Assembly: GCF_020520425.1 (NCBI RefSeq)
Contig: NC_079487.1
Location: forward strand, 111,386,141-111,450,140
From: Spinacia oleracea
Taxonomy: Eukaryota > Streptophyta > Magnoliopsida > Caryophyllales > Amaranthaceae
DNA length: 64,000 nt
Direction of reading: 5' to 3'
The notes under the pieces were generated by a model. The model searched no databases and was not told where the DNA came from. It saw only the letters and a list, made by a program, of their open reading frames with translations. Of this stretch, positions 36,014-48,336 are shown one piece after another; position 1 is the stretch's first letter; each line of letters opens with the position of its first letter. Made by a program: the position numbers and the translations under genes.

Positions 36014-36595
36014 CTAAACTTTGGTTCCCATTTCATCTTCATCTTCATCAGGCTTAACAGACTGCTCAAATTCAGAATCCATTATAACCCCATCCATTAT
36101 ATGCAGCACCAGCTCACCTCTGTTAATATCAACTTGTTTTGCCCTAACCCTATTAACAACCAAAACCCCATCAAAATCCTTGGAAATATACAATGTAAAT
36201 CCAGATACTGAATCATAAGATAATCCCTTTTCAATAGGGAGTGAGTTTGCATAGATCTTTCGAGGAATGGCCGAAAAACCTAGTACATGAGAAACCGTTG
36301 CATATGCATTATCCCACTCTTTTGGGGAAAAACTTTGGTTTGCCTTCAATCCCAAATCATGTTCAAAGGCCTTTTCAGAGGGCACAAACACTGTAAATGC
36401 AAGATCATTGGGTAACATTTCAATCATCATTTCCCCAAATTTTCCCAATTTCTCAAATTTTGAGGAATCATTATTCTGCCCAATTGGTAAATCAGGTAAT
36501 TTATACATTGACATAATTACCACAATCATACAGCATATTGATACAAGCATTAACATGATCAAAATTGACTGATTGAACATCTTGCCTATCATCAT
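36014..36595 (-). CDS. Small FAS1 (fasciclin) domain protein
   Basis: A single 193-aa frame. Residues 9-31 form a hydrophobic segment (ILIMLMLVSICCMIVVIMSM), a signal anchor or uncleaved signal. A single FAS1 domain follows: the H1-like motif FTVFVPSEKAF at about residue 67 and the H2-like motif LVLHIMDGVIMD near 165. The C-terminus is acidic (KPDEDEDEMG), with no Pro-rich arabinogalactan region and no GPI signal, so it is not a classical FLA. FAS1 domains mediate cell-surface or wall adhesion; no specific role is known to me for this small plant group. It is convergent with BRI1. The frame is intact and the start is the first Met (MMIGKMF). Confidence 0.85.
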   Translation of the reverse strand: MMIGKMFNQSILIMLMLVSICCMIVVIMSMYKLPDLPIGQNNDSSKFEKLGKFGEMMIEMLPNDLAFTVFVPSEKAFEHDLGLKANQSFSPKEWDNAYATVSHVLGFSAIPRKIYANSLPIEKGLSYDSVSGFTLYISKDFDGVLVVNRVRAKQVDINRGELVLHIMDGVIMDSEFEQSVKPDEDEDEMGTKV

Positions 36596-37563
36596 AGTTC
36601 TTCAAAGGGAAATCAAATTCACTTCAACCTCAATACAGTAAAATTTGACTTGATTGAATGTTTTAAAATTGGTAAAATTTGAAGACAGATTATAATCAAG
36701 AATTAACTGAAAAAGATGCTTTCTTTACAGGGTATATTGTTTGAGGAATCAGACAAATGATTTACCTGATTTATTTATTTTTGGGACCTACTCCATACTT
36801 GTATGAAATAGAGCAATGACGTAGAGTCGATTAGATCATACCCGAGATTTAACCCACGAAGGTCGTACTCCGTATTCAATAACTAAAATTGATGGATAAT
36901 TGAGAAAAACAAATGATGTCTTCTCTTTCCCCCGTACTAGAAGTTTGAGGACTAACTGGATAAGCACGTTTTCTTCCTCGGGCAAGGCGCCATAAAAACG
37001 TGTGTTGAGCATTACAAGTTTGCATGGGCTTTTAGCTAAATCAACCCTATTGAACCTCAATTAAGGTTATCAATTTATCATTACTTATCAAAGGATGAAA
37101 TTTAGCCCATTTAATTGGGCTTTGGGCTTTACAATGAGTCCTCTAAAATTGTCAAGAAACTTGTCCTCCAGAAGTTATCAACGTCTACTTCAAATTGAGT
37201 TTGTTTTCCTCCTATTACTAGTTGTTGAACCGTGCGCTAACGCGTACGATCTCCCAAGGTATACAAATTTAGTTTGCAGAAATACGTTAAAGGCTGACAT
37301 TTACAAATTTACGTTAAATTGTAAAGTTCGATTTGCATGTAATTAATAATAAGAAATCATACATACGTTTGCAATATTTGTGTCATTGATATTGTAGCAT
37401 TCCACAAGCAACATTGATAGAAGAGACGAGAAGGCGGAGGAAACCTAGGTTAGAAAGAGTAATGGAAGAAATTCGGTGGAATGGGTCATTTGGTTGCCCG
37501 CAAAAGGAAGAAGAAAAGGCAAAAGAGAGAGAGGGGAAAAAAAGGAGATAAATAGTAGCAATA
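36596..37563. other. Intergenic upstream of the FAS1 gene
   Basis: The first few hundred bases are the probable FAS1 promoter (reverse strand). A MITE-like fragment lies near 36830-36890 (ACCCACGAAGGTCGTACTCC). Small ORFs on both strands show no recognisable domain. Confidence 0.45.
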
Positions 37564-38022
37564 CTAGATTATGTCCCGTGCATGCACGGATATTTTAAAA
37601 TTATTGTTTGACCATATTTTTTATAAAATATTTCTTCTCTTAAACATAATGCATAATTAATAAATCTTGAACATATTCATATTTAATCATCTGATATGAA
37701 ACTTTACGTTTTACATATTTTATATGCATAATATGCTAATTTGATCAAAATATTGACTAGATGTATTTTTTATTATTGATATACAGATTTGACAGTAATA
37801 TTTCAATATAATGTTAAGCAAGTTATTATGTGGTATTTATTATTGTCTTATTTAGTAAGCCAATATTTTGTTTCCATACATAAATCATTTATAAAAACTG
37901 TTAAAAACTAAATAAATAAGTAAATTAGATATATTTTAGGAAATAGGCTTTTGGCGGGAAAAAATTGCACCAGGAAGTGACATGTGTCATTCCTGGTGTC
38001 TCTTTTAGTATATAGTAATAGA
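37564..38022 (-). mobile_element. Helitron copy C (459 bp, complete)
   Basis: On the minus strand: A then TCTATTACTATATACTAAAA, GAGACACC at the 5' end, and a CCGTGCATGCACGG hairpin, GACATAATCTAG, then T at the 3' end. A palindrome around TGACACATGTCA lies near the 5' end. It has no ORF and is the clearest complete short member of the family in the window. Confidence 0.9.
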
Positions 38023-38914
38023 TGACCAAGTGTATAATTGTCTCCATAATATTGATAAGAATAAGAAGAAAAAAAAAAATAAGGCACAAAATCAGGGTAA
38101 AATAGTAAGTGCATTATTTGGATCAAACAAAATTCTAATACAAAATCATAATTATTGTGGATGAGATCTGACAATGATGAATACGCTCTTGCACACCAGT
38201 ATTTGATACAACCTTCCACGATATGTTCTTTCAAACTGGAGTAGCTTTGATATTGAATTAAATCTGATCAAGTTGATTGTAGACGTAAAATTGACATATG
38301 TCTTAACATCGCACTAATCTTTATCAGTAATCAACTTTTCCTGCAAAATTAAAAACGTAGCTCAAAAATCTCACAAGGAGAGAGATAAAACCAAGGATAT
38401 AAACCAGGACTTTGGTAGAGAAACTCTCCAATAGGGAGAGAATGAAGTATTTATTTTAGACAAGAAATCAAAACTACTCGTAGTCTCGTAGTAAAAACAA
38501 ATGGTTGGTGGTGGCCCCTATAATATCATTGGTTTTGAAGAAAGAAGAGCGAGAAGACTAAAAAAGAGAGGAGAACAGTCGGCAAGAGTAGAGCCAAATA
38601 ACAGGACTTTATGTAACATAAACATTAAAATTATTACTTTTAATTTTATTCATACATAGTAGTTTTAATATGAAAAAGATGAAAGAAAATATATCATATT
38701 TTTTCATCAGAACTCATGGTATTATACATACGCGCTTGTGTGCTTTGGGTGCACCATGCTGACTGTATGGTATGCACCCGTGTCCAAAAAATACATGAAA
38801 TTGATTTAGATTAATGTAAAATACAAAAATATTGTTGATGATAATGTTTTTAATAGAGTTTAGTAGTTAATTAATTAAACATCAATTCAAGTAAGTGACA
38901 ATATTATAGATAAA
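38023..38914. other. Intergenic, nothing recognised
   Basis: AT-rich DNA with no coding signal. A small inverted repeat GGGTGCACCATGC / GGTATGCACCC is at 38747-38780. Confidence 0.5.
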
Positions 38915-39790
38915 CTAGGTCACGTCCCGTGCAATGCACGGATGAGACTAATTTTCTTTTACTGTTCTAAATAATTTATTTAAAAGAATTTTTAGGTATC
39001 ATTCTCTTTTGAAATTGAATAATATCAGTAATCGTAACCAAACCCGTACCCTCGATCCATCAAAGTTTTTGGATATGGTATTGATTTGATAACCACATCA
39101 TTTATAATACCCTATTTTCTAAACCGGAAACATAGTTGGCTTTCGGGTTTATAAGTAATTATGTTGAACCCACCTTTAGCACTTGTTTTAAATAAAATAT
39201 TTAATAAATAATTTTTTTGTTTGGGTATGGTCTTATAATAACACATGCAGAGTAATTTATTTATTTATTAATTATTGTAGGTGAAGAGTATAATAAAAAT
39301 TTTGAAAATTTTATATGGAAATCAAAACAATATTTTGCTATTTTGATATTATAGAATTTCCGTAATAGCTTACTGTGTATATAATAGAAACAGTATATCA
39401 AAAAAATTGTGATTTTTTTCCTTTCCTAATATATATATATTCTTCAAATCAACATTAATATTTTTTTTTATCCTTGTTGTAATACATGAAATTATAATTT
39501 ATTTTTTCATATGTACTTCCATTATAAAATAGAAGGAAAGAATAAGAAAAAAAAAAAAAAAAAAAAAAATCAGAAAATCAAATATTTTAAAAGATTCTTT
39601 AGTTAAAATATTTTTTAAACAAACTAAGGAAAATTAATTTCAATTAAAATCAGATTTTTTAAAAGATTCTTTAAAATATGACGAAATTTTTTCAGCGGAA
39701 AAAAAAGGGAAGAAAAGGGAAAAAATATTAAGGGCTCACCAGAAAATGACACGTGTTATTCCTGGTGTATCTTTTAGTATAGAGTAATAT
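38915..39790 (-). mobile_element. Helitron copy D (about 876 bp)
   Basis: The 3' end (read on minus) has the hairpin CCGTGCATTGCACGG, GACGTGACCTAG, followed by T at 38914. The 5' end carries TACTAAAAGATACACC and a TGACACGTG-containing palindrome (39740-39765). Its TC start is eroded, so the 39790 boundary is approximate. The interior differs from copy C and holds a long A run at 39548-39569. No ORF is seen. Confidence 0.72.
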
Positions 39791-40860
39791 ATTAATCATG
39801 AATGTGGACTACAAAACAAATTTTGATAATCCAAAATTGTACTACTCATTTATAAAAGTCACGTCTTTTTTGGTTGGTATGTATACAAAATTGTACACCT
39901 CACAAACGTCTCTCTGATTTCATGAAAAGAAGTTAAATAAAGGTACAATAATAGATAATTAATCATCAATGTGGAAAATAAAATTTCTAATCCAAAACCG
40001 TACTAATTTATAAGTCACGTCCTTTTTGGTTTATATGTATACTAAAGTTGCACACAGTACCTTAGAGGTGAGCACAATAGGGTACCCTGTTAAAATTTCA
40101 AGAACCGGAATCGGAACCTGTTGCAACAGGTTCCTGAAAATGGGAACCGGAACCTGTTGCAACAGGTTCCTGAAAATGAGAATCGGAATCATAACCTGTT
40201 CCAACAAGTTTCGATTCAGGGTACCCTGTCATTTTAAGAATTTAAATAAATTATTGCTAATTTATTGAGAAAAAAAAACTACTTTATGGTTTAGGCTTCG
40301 ATAGTTTTATAGCTTGGGCATAAATTGTAATTTTATATTTATATTTTCCAAAAACTAGCTTGCATTGTTTCATATTTTAGGCATATGAAGCATTTTTTAA
40401 GGCTCGAACCCTTATTTTGGGTAATTCATATTAGAATTGGTGTGTACAAGGTACCCAACAGGGTACCCATTTCGAAAAATTGAGAACAGGAACCTGTTGT
40501 AACAGGTTCCCAATTTTGTTACCCGAAACCGGAACCTGCACAACAGGTTTCGATTCCGGTTCCGAAACCGCAGGTTCCTAACAGGTTTCTGTTCCGATTC
40601 AGGGTATCCTGACTTTTTGCTCACCCCTACCATACCTCACAAATGCCTCTCTTATTATTATTTTTTTTTTTTTAAATATACATTTATCAATAAATTAATC
40701 ATCAACGTAGATTACAAAACAAAACTTCTAATCCAAAATTGTACTAATTTATGCAAATTGCATCATTTTTTAGTTGATATGTATAAAAATTATACACCGT
40801 ACCTCACAAACGTCTCTCAAGTTCAATTAAAAAAGTTGAAGAAAGGTACAATTTAGTTTG
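39791..40860. repeat. Three tandem units of about 165-190 bp, the middle one split by a hAT
   Basis: Units at about 39791-39958, 39959-40062 plus 40630-40670, and 40671-40860 share TTAATCATCAATGTGGA, AAATTTCTAATCCAAAA, GTACTAATTTAT, GTATGTATAC and CCTCACAAACGTCTCTC with small changes. They are non-coding. Confidence 0.8.
40063..40629. mobile_element. Non-autonomous hAT with repeated palindromes
   Basis: TIRs TAGAGGTGAGCA and TGCTCACCCCTA are typical hAT ends. Flanks CAGTACCT and CCATACCT match at 6 of 8 positions. Both arms carry GGGTACCCTG and several copies of the palindrome AACCTGTTGCAACAGGTT. No transposase is encoded. Confidence 0.85.
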
Positions 40861-42388
40861 GATTGTTTATGTTGTACACTTGTACTACAAGGTGGGTGAT
40901 CCATTGTTATAGGTTCCAAAAACCTAAATTGTTTTGAGGTTTCCCTCCAAAACATGTAGGGCATACGGCATAACTACAAGCTTGATTGGAGGTGGTTGAA
41001 AAAGAAGCTTAATAATTACGATGGCATATGGGCCACCCATGGACTACATGTAGTGGCCCATTTTCAAGGCTGTACGAATGTCTTGTCCTTTCCTTTCAAT
41101 TATAATTGGGTCAGTCTGTTTGCTACCTACGGATATATAGTACTATCAACTTTCTCACTTTTATGGGCCAAAGCCCAAAATAAAATACATCAAATATGTG
41201 TAAATATTATTATGTCTCCCAACCAATTATAATTCAATAAGTCATCAATTATCAATTGTTGGATAACAAAAATAATCACTCCTTTTTTGTTTTTTTATTT
41301 ATTAAAAAAATAAAAACAAGATGGGCTCAATAGAAGTGTTATCTCCACCTTCCAATTACACAAGATTAGAGTTTAATTTTAGTTTTTCACCTTTATTTTA
41401 TTTTATTTTAGAGGGAAACGTTATGCAAGAATTTTAAGATCATGCATATAATAATACGTATATCATTGTTCAGTGTGATTTAAAATAAATAGCAAAAAAG
41501 GCTATAAAAATACGGAGTACTTTTTGCTAACACGTTTATCGTAGTTACATGAACACCATATAAAGAGCGTGTAAGGCATGATCATGAATTCATGATTCAT
41601 GATGTCGTTAACGCATTTTAAATTTACTTTGGCGCAAATTAAAAAGGACACATCAAATAACAACATCTTAAAATCTAGCAATATTTCCAATATCGTGACG
41701 TGATTTATTATTCTAGCATAATATCCTTGACATCCCAAATGTTATTCGAGGTACAAATTGTCATGTTTAACTATACTAGAATAATTTGTCTAGTTTTCTA
41801 CTTTTATATTAGACCACAAGACTAAGTTTAGATAACTATGACTAAATCAGATAAAATAAATTTAGATAAAATTAGCGATATGAACCTTAAATTTTAATAA
41901 TAGTATAAATTAAGTTAACTTACTTTTTCACATTCAGCTATGAAACACATGTCCAAATCCATAAAACAATCAATTTGTATCATGTTATCATTGGACAATT
42001 CTTTATGATATGAAATCTAAGGAAACTTTGGTCCAAAATGAAAGATATGATCAATTTCCACCAAAGTATAGTTAAATCCTATGGCGACAAGTAGCAAAAA
42101 GGTGTCCCCACAAAGCCAAAAACATTATGATCAAAATGCCCACCATGGTGGGTAATAAACATCCAAGGCCCCCCTTTTAACCTTAAGGACCAAACAATTT
42201 TAATTTAATACTATTCATTACTTTCCATAGAAAAGTATGATTTGTACTAAACAATTGATTGGGTGACACAAGATGACCCATGAATTTAAAGGGAATACAA
42301 ACAATAAGTTTTATTTATCTTCCATCTTTTAGAATTCTTCCCATTTTTTGTTTTGATTCGTTTCATAACTCTTTGCGATTTCATTTTA
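40861..42388. other. Intergenic, no gene recognised
   Basis: AT-rich sequence with short ORFs lacking domains. Nothing else is supported. Confidence 0.5.
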
Positions 42389-44029
42389 TTATAATTTTGT
42401 TTAAAAAGTATTATTGAATATCCCTAATTTGACCTATGATCTGTATGTGAGGGCATGATGCTACCATTAGTGGAAAACTCTTCATTTGCATCGCCGTATT
42501 TGCGTCACACTTTTAAACACGCGACGCAATAGTTGAATTTTAGTCTGAAATTTGTTCATTTGCGTCGCAGTTTAATTTTGAGCGACGCAAATTACTGATT
42601 ATCTTTAAAGTAAGTCAATTGCGTCGTTGATTTATTAAACTGCGACGCAATATTAATTAATTTTGCGTCGCAGATTAATAAACCAGCGACGCAGTTGACA
42701 GATAGAAATATATTCAGTCAATTGCGTCGCTGATTTATTATTCTGCGACGCACTGAGTTAGTCGTTGAAATTCTTTTTTCGATTTACCTTTTTTTTCCAT
42801 TCACACATGTTCCGCCTACCTTCCTCCATACCTCTCTTTCTCTCTCATCCCCTTCATTCCAAAGCTTGAAACCTCAACAGTCAAAACCTCTCTTTCTCCG
42901 CCACCCTCCTCGTCCAGTTGAAGGCTCCTACAACATTCTCTCTCCTCAAAAATTCCAATCACTATAATTAAGACCGAAAATTCCAAAATCCTTGAAAAGA
43001 GCTCTGCGAAAATAACAAGAGGACAAACGCTAGGTTCCGGCGCGACGATGAAGGCGAAATATCGAAGCAGTATGAATGGTTTGCCGTTCCGGTACTTTCT
43101 CTCTCTCATACCCTAGCTCCGAAGTTTATCATGTTTTGCCCCTTTCTTATGTTGATTTTGGTGAACCTAGGGTTTTAGTTTTTTGTTATCTATTGATTTA
43201 AGATTGTTTTCCGGTGAGTCGTCAAATCTGCATCTTATTTCTTTGGCATCAAATTGTATGGTTTTATATAGCAACAGGTACAATACAGATTCGTTCAATA
43301 TTAGGGTTTTGGATGAAAGTTCTGGTTTAAATTGTCTTTTTTAGAAGCTGGTAGCGTAATTGAGGAAATTTATATCCACTTTACTTGGTGATTCGTATAC
43401 ATTTAGGGTTCATGGTTGGGAATTTTAGGTTTAATTTGTTGTTTGATTGAATTTTGGGAAATTCGGAACTAGTAAATTTCACTTCAATATTCGTTAATAA
43501 TGTAGAACTCTATGTAGATTATGTATTAAGATGCTTAATTTGAGTTTAATTTCCAGTTAGTACGAGAATCTGATTATTAGCTATAGTTTGTCAGTATTTG
43601 AAGTGTTATGCGATTGATTTCGAGTGTTTAGAAACTTAATATTTGGTTGTTATCTAATTGTGGAATTATTGACACTTGTTTTTTTAGGGTAATTGAAATT
43701 ATTGCTTAATTTTATGGTAATGAAATGGTTATGCAATTATATGGCTGTGAATATAGGAAATTACATGAGAAGTTTGATGCAGAAGCTTTAAATTCTACTC
43801 ATATTGGTGGATTCTGTAAAACCCATATTTCAGGGTTGTTTTTATTTTTGTGGATGGGATATTTGACAGATTCTAGTATCTCAATATCGAACCCTAATTA
43901 GAAATTTGACATGCTTTTAATTCAATTATGTTATGTGGAGATTCTAGACAACCGTCATTTGCGTTCCAGAGATGTTCTTATGGTTAACAAACTTATGTAA
44001 GTATTTGCATTTTGCAGATGTCTAAGATG

Positions 44030-44540
44030 TGCAACGAAGCAGCATACGGGGGTAAGTGCAAGCTTTCCGGCTTTGTACAGTTTATTATTACACTAGCTGT
44101 TGGTGCCTTCTGTAAACTTGGCTACTTTGTTAATTAAGTTTGTACTCGACACATGACAGCTGCTGTAGCTGGTTATTTATTCTGTTATTGAGTATGGAGC
44201 AAATAGAGTTCGTGGAACCAATGATTGGTTAATTTCTGAGCTGATAATACAATTTACCTATTTTATGAAGACAATGCTATATAATGTAAGCTATGTGGCA
44301 TTATATTCTTCCTATAATAACTTGCATTACCTAGTGCCATAAGGCCCATAATATGAATCTAGGGTAGATCTCAACTGATTGTGTACAAAAATTTGCAGGA
44401 AAGGAGCCGATCGTTCGTAACTTTAGTGAATGTTCCCCAGAGGCAGATGATTCTCACAAGTCTATAAGAGAGGTAGAGCTGGTACACCAAAGAAGCTAGC
44501 AGTTCCTAACTCTTCAATGAAACAGGCATCCAGAAGTGGT
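44030..44540 (+). pseudogene. Exon-like fragments inside the CACTA element
   Basis: A short piece MSKMCNEAAYGG ends at a GT donor (44052), and after an acceptor at 44398 comes KEPIVRNFSECSPEADDSHK then SIREVELVHQRS and a stop. A neighbouring frame continues GTPKKLAVPNSSMKQASRSG. I do not recognise them; they may be decayed exons of a captured or transposon gene. Confidence 0.3.
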
Positions 44541-45618
44541 AATCCTCTTATTTAATGAACTTCTGCCTTGATGTTGCTCAAGAATTCTTTCTGTTTAAAC
44601 TTTCAATTATTGGTATAATTTTTTCATGGATGAATGTTTAATATGGTATCTGGTAGAACTATCACTATCAACCTTGATTATGTTATTAGTGAAAAAATAG
44701 TTCTCCTGATCATGAAAAAGAAGAAATGGTAACGAACAAGAGTCCTAACCGTTTAGCAAGCTGGTATGCTTTGAAATTTCGCATCAAAGGATCTTGGTAA
44801 TATCTTCAAACCAATGCACCTTACTTTATTTGAATGTAATAAACAAGACAAAGTGGACCATGTTACTAGAAAACGGACATTGAATCACAGAAATCATGTA
44901 ACAACTCAACTTTGTTAATTACTACTTCCAAGTTTTAATAATTCGGGAACAAGACCATACCAAAATTATTCTTTTATAATCTGCTTCTCACCTTTTAAAA
45001 TCTTTTAGTTAGTGGGTTTGTAAATGAATTACATACAGTGTAGATGTATAGTAGTGTATTTTTATGGAGATACAATGATAGACTACTCATCCTCTGTTTC
45101 CTTTGCTTGTTGGGTGCGGGTCAACGAAAACCTGGGAATACCGTTGATCATATACAACTGAATTCTTTCTAAAGTGACTGCTAATGTTAATGGAGAGAGT
45201 CATATTACAATATATGAGGTCCTTGGGAAAACCACCACCATTTTTAATAAATATTTTTCATCAATTAATAAGTCCACTTTAGTATACAATGCATCTTTAT
45301 ATGTATTTTATTTATAGTTAATAACTGTTGTTATCTGTATTATGTTCGCCTTGTTCGGACTGCCAACTATTTAAGCCAACCATATGTATTCCTCTTGGGT
45401 TTGAAAACTTCATTTTTGCCTAAAAATGACCTAGAACGACCCAATTAGCCTTAAATGTGAAATAATAGATTGTAAAGAGCCTTAGAAAGTTGTAAATATG
45501 CATGGATTCGAGCACATGTATAATTAGTTTATTATTTACCTAAGAAGCAAGTTTTTCAAAATTATAACATACAATGTGATAGAAATTTTACTTGTGTTAT
45601 TTATTTTAATGCATTTAG

Positions 45619-45915
45619 TGTGCTCAACAACCGGGATCACTAGATTGTGGCTACTACGTCATGCGTTTTATGTACGACATAATAATGAATCATGGTAATA
45701 GTCAAGATCTTACTCAGGTATGTTCTCATAAACTACGTACTTTATATAATAAATTGAAGTACACAAAACTATTATATTGATCGAACGTTGATAAATTGAA
45801 TTATTTACACTTTTAGGATTTTTCAAGAACATTGCCTTATTCACCGGAGGAGATTAATGAGGTGAAAGATTTTTGGGCAGATTACTTCATGAACAATGTC
45901 GAATTTTTAGCTTAA
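45619..45915 (+). pseudogene. Ulp1-like C48 cysteine protease, C-terminal exons
   Basis: Two exons of 99 nt (45619-45717 and 45817-45915) with AG/GT junctions give 65 residues and a TAA. The first has the catalytic end of the Ulp1 fold, Q-P-G-S-L-DCGYYVMRFMYDI, with the active-site Cys after LD and the oxyanion Gln nearby. The second is FSRTLPYSPEEINEVKDFWA and onward. The His and Asp half of the domain was not found upstream, so it is a fragment. Ulp1-like genes are common passengers in plant CACTA and MULE elements. No SUMO-protease activity is expected. Confidence 0.75.
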
Positions 45916-46582
45916 TTTGTAATATGAACTCGATCTCTAGCTAGCTACGTACCTTTTGTAATAATTTTATGTTTGTTGTAACATGTTGGTTGATCTATGA
46001 CGAATTTCCAACTAAAATATTAAAAAACAATTTTTTTTTTTAAAAAAATAAGTCATTTGCCACGCACGTTAGCTTAATGTGCGAGGCAAATGACTTAATT
46101 TTTTGGCGCCTGAAAGTCATTTGCGTCGCACATTAAGCTAATGTGCGTGGCAAATGACTTTTTTTTTGGCGCCCGAAAGTCATTTGCGTCGCACATTTAG
46201 CTAATGTGCGTGGCAAATGACTTTTCAACATGGTGCCTGAAAAGTCATTTGCCACGCACATTTGCTTAATGTGCGACGCAAATAAGGGTCATTTGCGTCG
46301 CACAAATGTGCGACGCAAATGACTTTTAGTCATTTGCGTCGAGAGCTTTTGCCACGCACGATGTGCGACGCAAATGTGCTTAAAAGTGCGATGCAAATGA
46401 CCCTTTTTCCACTAGTGTACATACCTTATAATTTTGTTAAAAAAGTATTATTGAATATCTCTAGCTTGACCTATGATCTGTATGTGAGGGCATGATGCTA
46501 CATACCTTATAATTTTGTTAAGAAAGTATTATTAAATATCCCTAACTTGACCTATGATCTGTATGTGAGGGCATGATGCTAC

Positions 46583-48336
46583 ATACCTTACTATATGTAC
46601 GAAAAAGTTTAATGTGTGAGGTTATATTAAGTATAAAATGTTTGTAGAACGGAAGAAATAGTTAATATATAGTGGTTCGCATGCACATTCATAAATCTAA
46701 TGAGTTTTATTTAGAGCATTTAGTGATCATATGATGCGTGGTACTTGTTCTATGAGTTGAAGCATCCATTTTATGGTGGAAAACTTGAAAGCAAACACTT
46801 CAATGATCTAAAGAGGCTAGATTAATTTCATTAGAATTAATAATTATTGAAAGAAAATTCCATAGCTAGATTTGGATGAAATCCAAGAAAAAGGAGCTTT
46901 ATGTGAAAAAGGCAGTTGCATTATCCATTTGATAATTTATTTATTGTAATTTTGATTAATAAATTAATCAATTAATTACCCCCACATTTGATTTATAGTC
47001 ATACAGAAGAAGACAACCACCATAATAACATAATTACCCCCCACATTAATAATTGGAATCAAATAATAAAACCACGTGAATAATACTCGTACCGTCGATC
47101 AATTAGTGGGCATGAATTCACTCTTTATCGTTTTTCCAACTTGTATTAGTTAAATCATGTTTAGAGTTAGAGGAGTGATAAGACTGCGCTTCTTGTTGTT
47201 GCGCCAACATTAAGCTGCTAGCTACCTCGACTCAATGTCAACAAATGATTCTACTCCTTGAATTACAAAATGGAACTCCTTTTATCTACAATTATGCTAA
47301 ACCTTTTAGAGGGACGGAACTAAAAATACAACTTTACAAAATATTTTACGCGGTGAGCTCAGGACTATATTAAAAATATGTATTTGCGTATGCTTGTAAG
47401 GAATAAGGAAAACTATAGATTATCTCGGTCTTTTGGCGAGTTCGTCATACAGAAAATATACAACATTTTCTGATAGTGTGTTTAATTCACGTAGTATTGA
47501 AAGATAGCAAAAATAAAATAAAATAAGAAGTTATTGAAACTCAAATAATAATAGTTCCCAGCTTCTCATGATGACATAATTAGTACACAACTAATTGTTT
47601 TTATTTTATTTAATTAGTAATTAAGTACAAATACAACTAATTGTAATTGCCTAATGACTATCAATCAAGACTAATATTAAAAATGGCTAATCACTATCAA
47701 TCAATGCGCCACCCTATAATTAAAATAAAAAAAATAAAAGCTACTTGGGTATGCTAGGATGCACCAAAGTATCTAGTGAAATAGTGCTTTAAAGATTATC
47801 TAATGGTGTTACCTTTTCTAAATATTATAAGGCCCTAAAATCTAAAAGAAAAGTAAACTTTTTTTGTTCTTGCTTGTTTCTTTTGACTCTTCTTTAATCC
47901 ATGGATTAGAAGTTGCATTATAGAAGTATACCTTACTTTAAAGTGTGTTATGTCAAGTGACTCAAGTGTAATTGTGTACCACTTTTGATTCCCATATTAT
48001 CTAAGCACCTGAACAACTAATATGCGGATCGGAGAGCGAGAGTTTGTCAAAAAAGCACGCCTCAATTTTCTCTTTGCGACCGTGGTATGAATTAACATGG
48101 TCCTGGCCCGAACACTGGCCCATACCTTGTGTCTAGCCTGTATTCCTTATGCTTTAGGCTTTAATAGGCTCAACTCACGCCAAGCCAACTAGTTTCGTAT
48201 CATGTTGTGCTTGAATGTTCAAAATAGCGGCCAAGACACAACCCAAACTTCATGTGCATTCATATTATACTTTCATGTTTAAGTCTAATTTGATCTTATT
48301 TATGTACGACAACTCGACAAGCACATACAGTCCAGG
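46583..48336. other. Intergenic, nothing recognised
   Basis: AT-rich sequence, no gene. Around 48090-48190 the text (GGCCCGAACACTGGCCCATA) resembles decayed repeat ends. Confidence 0.5.

Larger units (their letters stand above)
42465..46417 (+). mobile_element. CACTA (En/Spm) element carrying Ulp1-like protease exons
   Basis: The left end CATTAGTGGAAAA (first bases mutated from CACTA) is inverted relative to the right end TTTTTCCACTAGTG. The 3-bp duplication TAC flanks it (42462-42464, 46418-46420). Subterminal arrays of GCGTCGCA / TGCGACGC occur in both arms (42480-42750 and 46050-46395) and form long hairpins. The 3.95 kb element lacks a recognisable transposase. It contains leader-like sequence (42790-43130), some exon-like fragments and the end of a C48 protease gene. 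It is probably non-autonomous. Confidence 0.9.
42389..46582. repeat. 81-bp tandem repeat, three copies, interrupted by a CACTA element
   Basis: Two adjacent 81-bp units (46421-46501 and 46502-46582) begin ATACCTTATAATTTTGTTAA and end GAGGGCATGATGCTAC. A third, 76-bp copy ends at 42464, exactly where the CACTA element starts. Confidence 0.92.

Noticed and set aside
36836-37346. Coding gene between FAS1 and the Helitron
   Set aside because: The small ORFs on both strands have no domain, no splice support and no homology that I can recognise.
45619-45915. Functional SUMO protease
   Set aside because: Only the Cys-containing end of the domain is present, and it sits inside a CACTA element.
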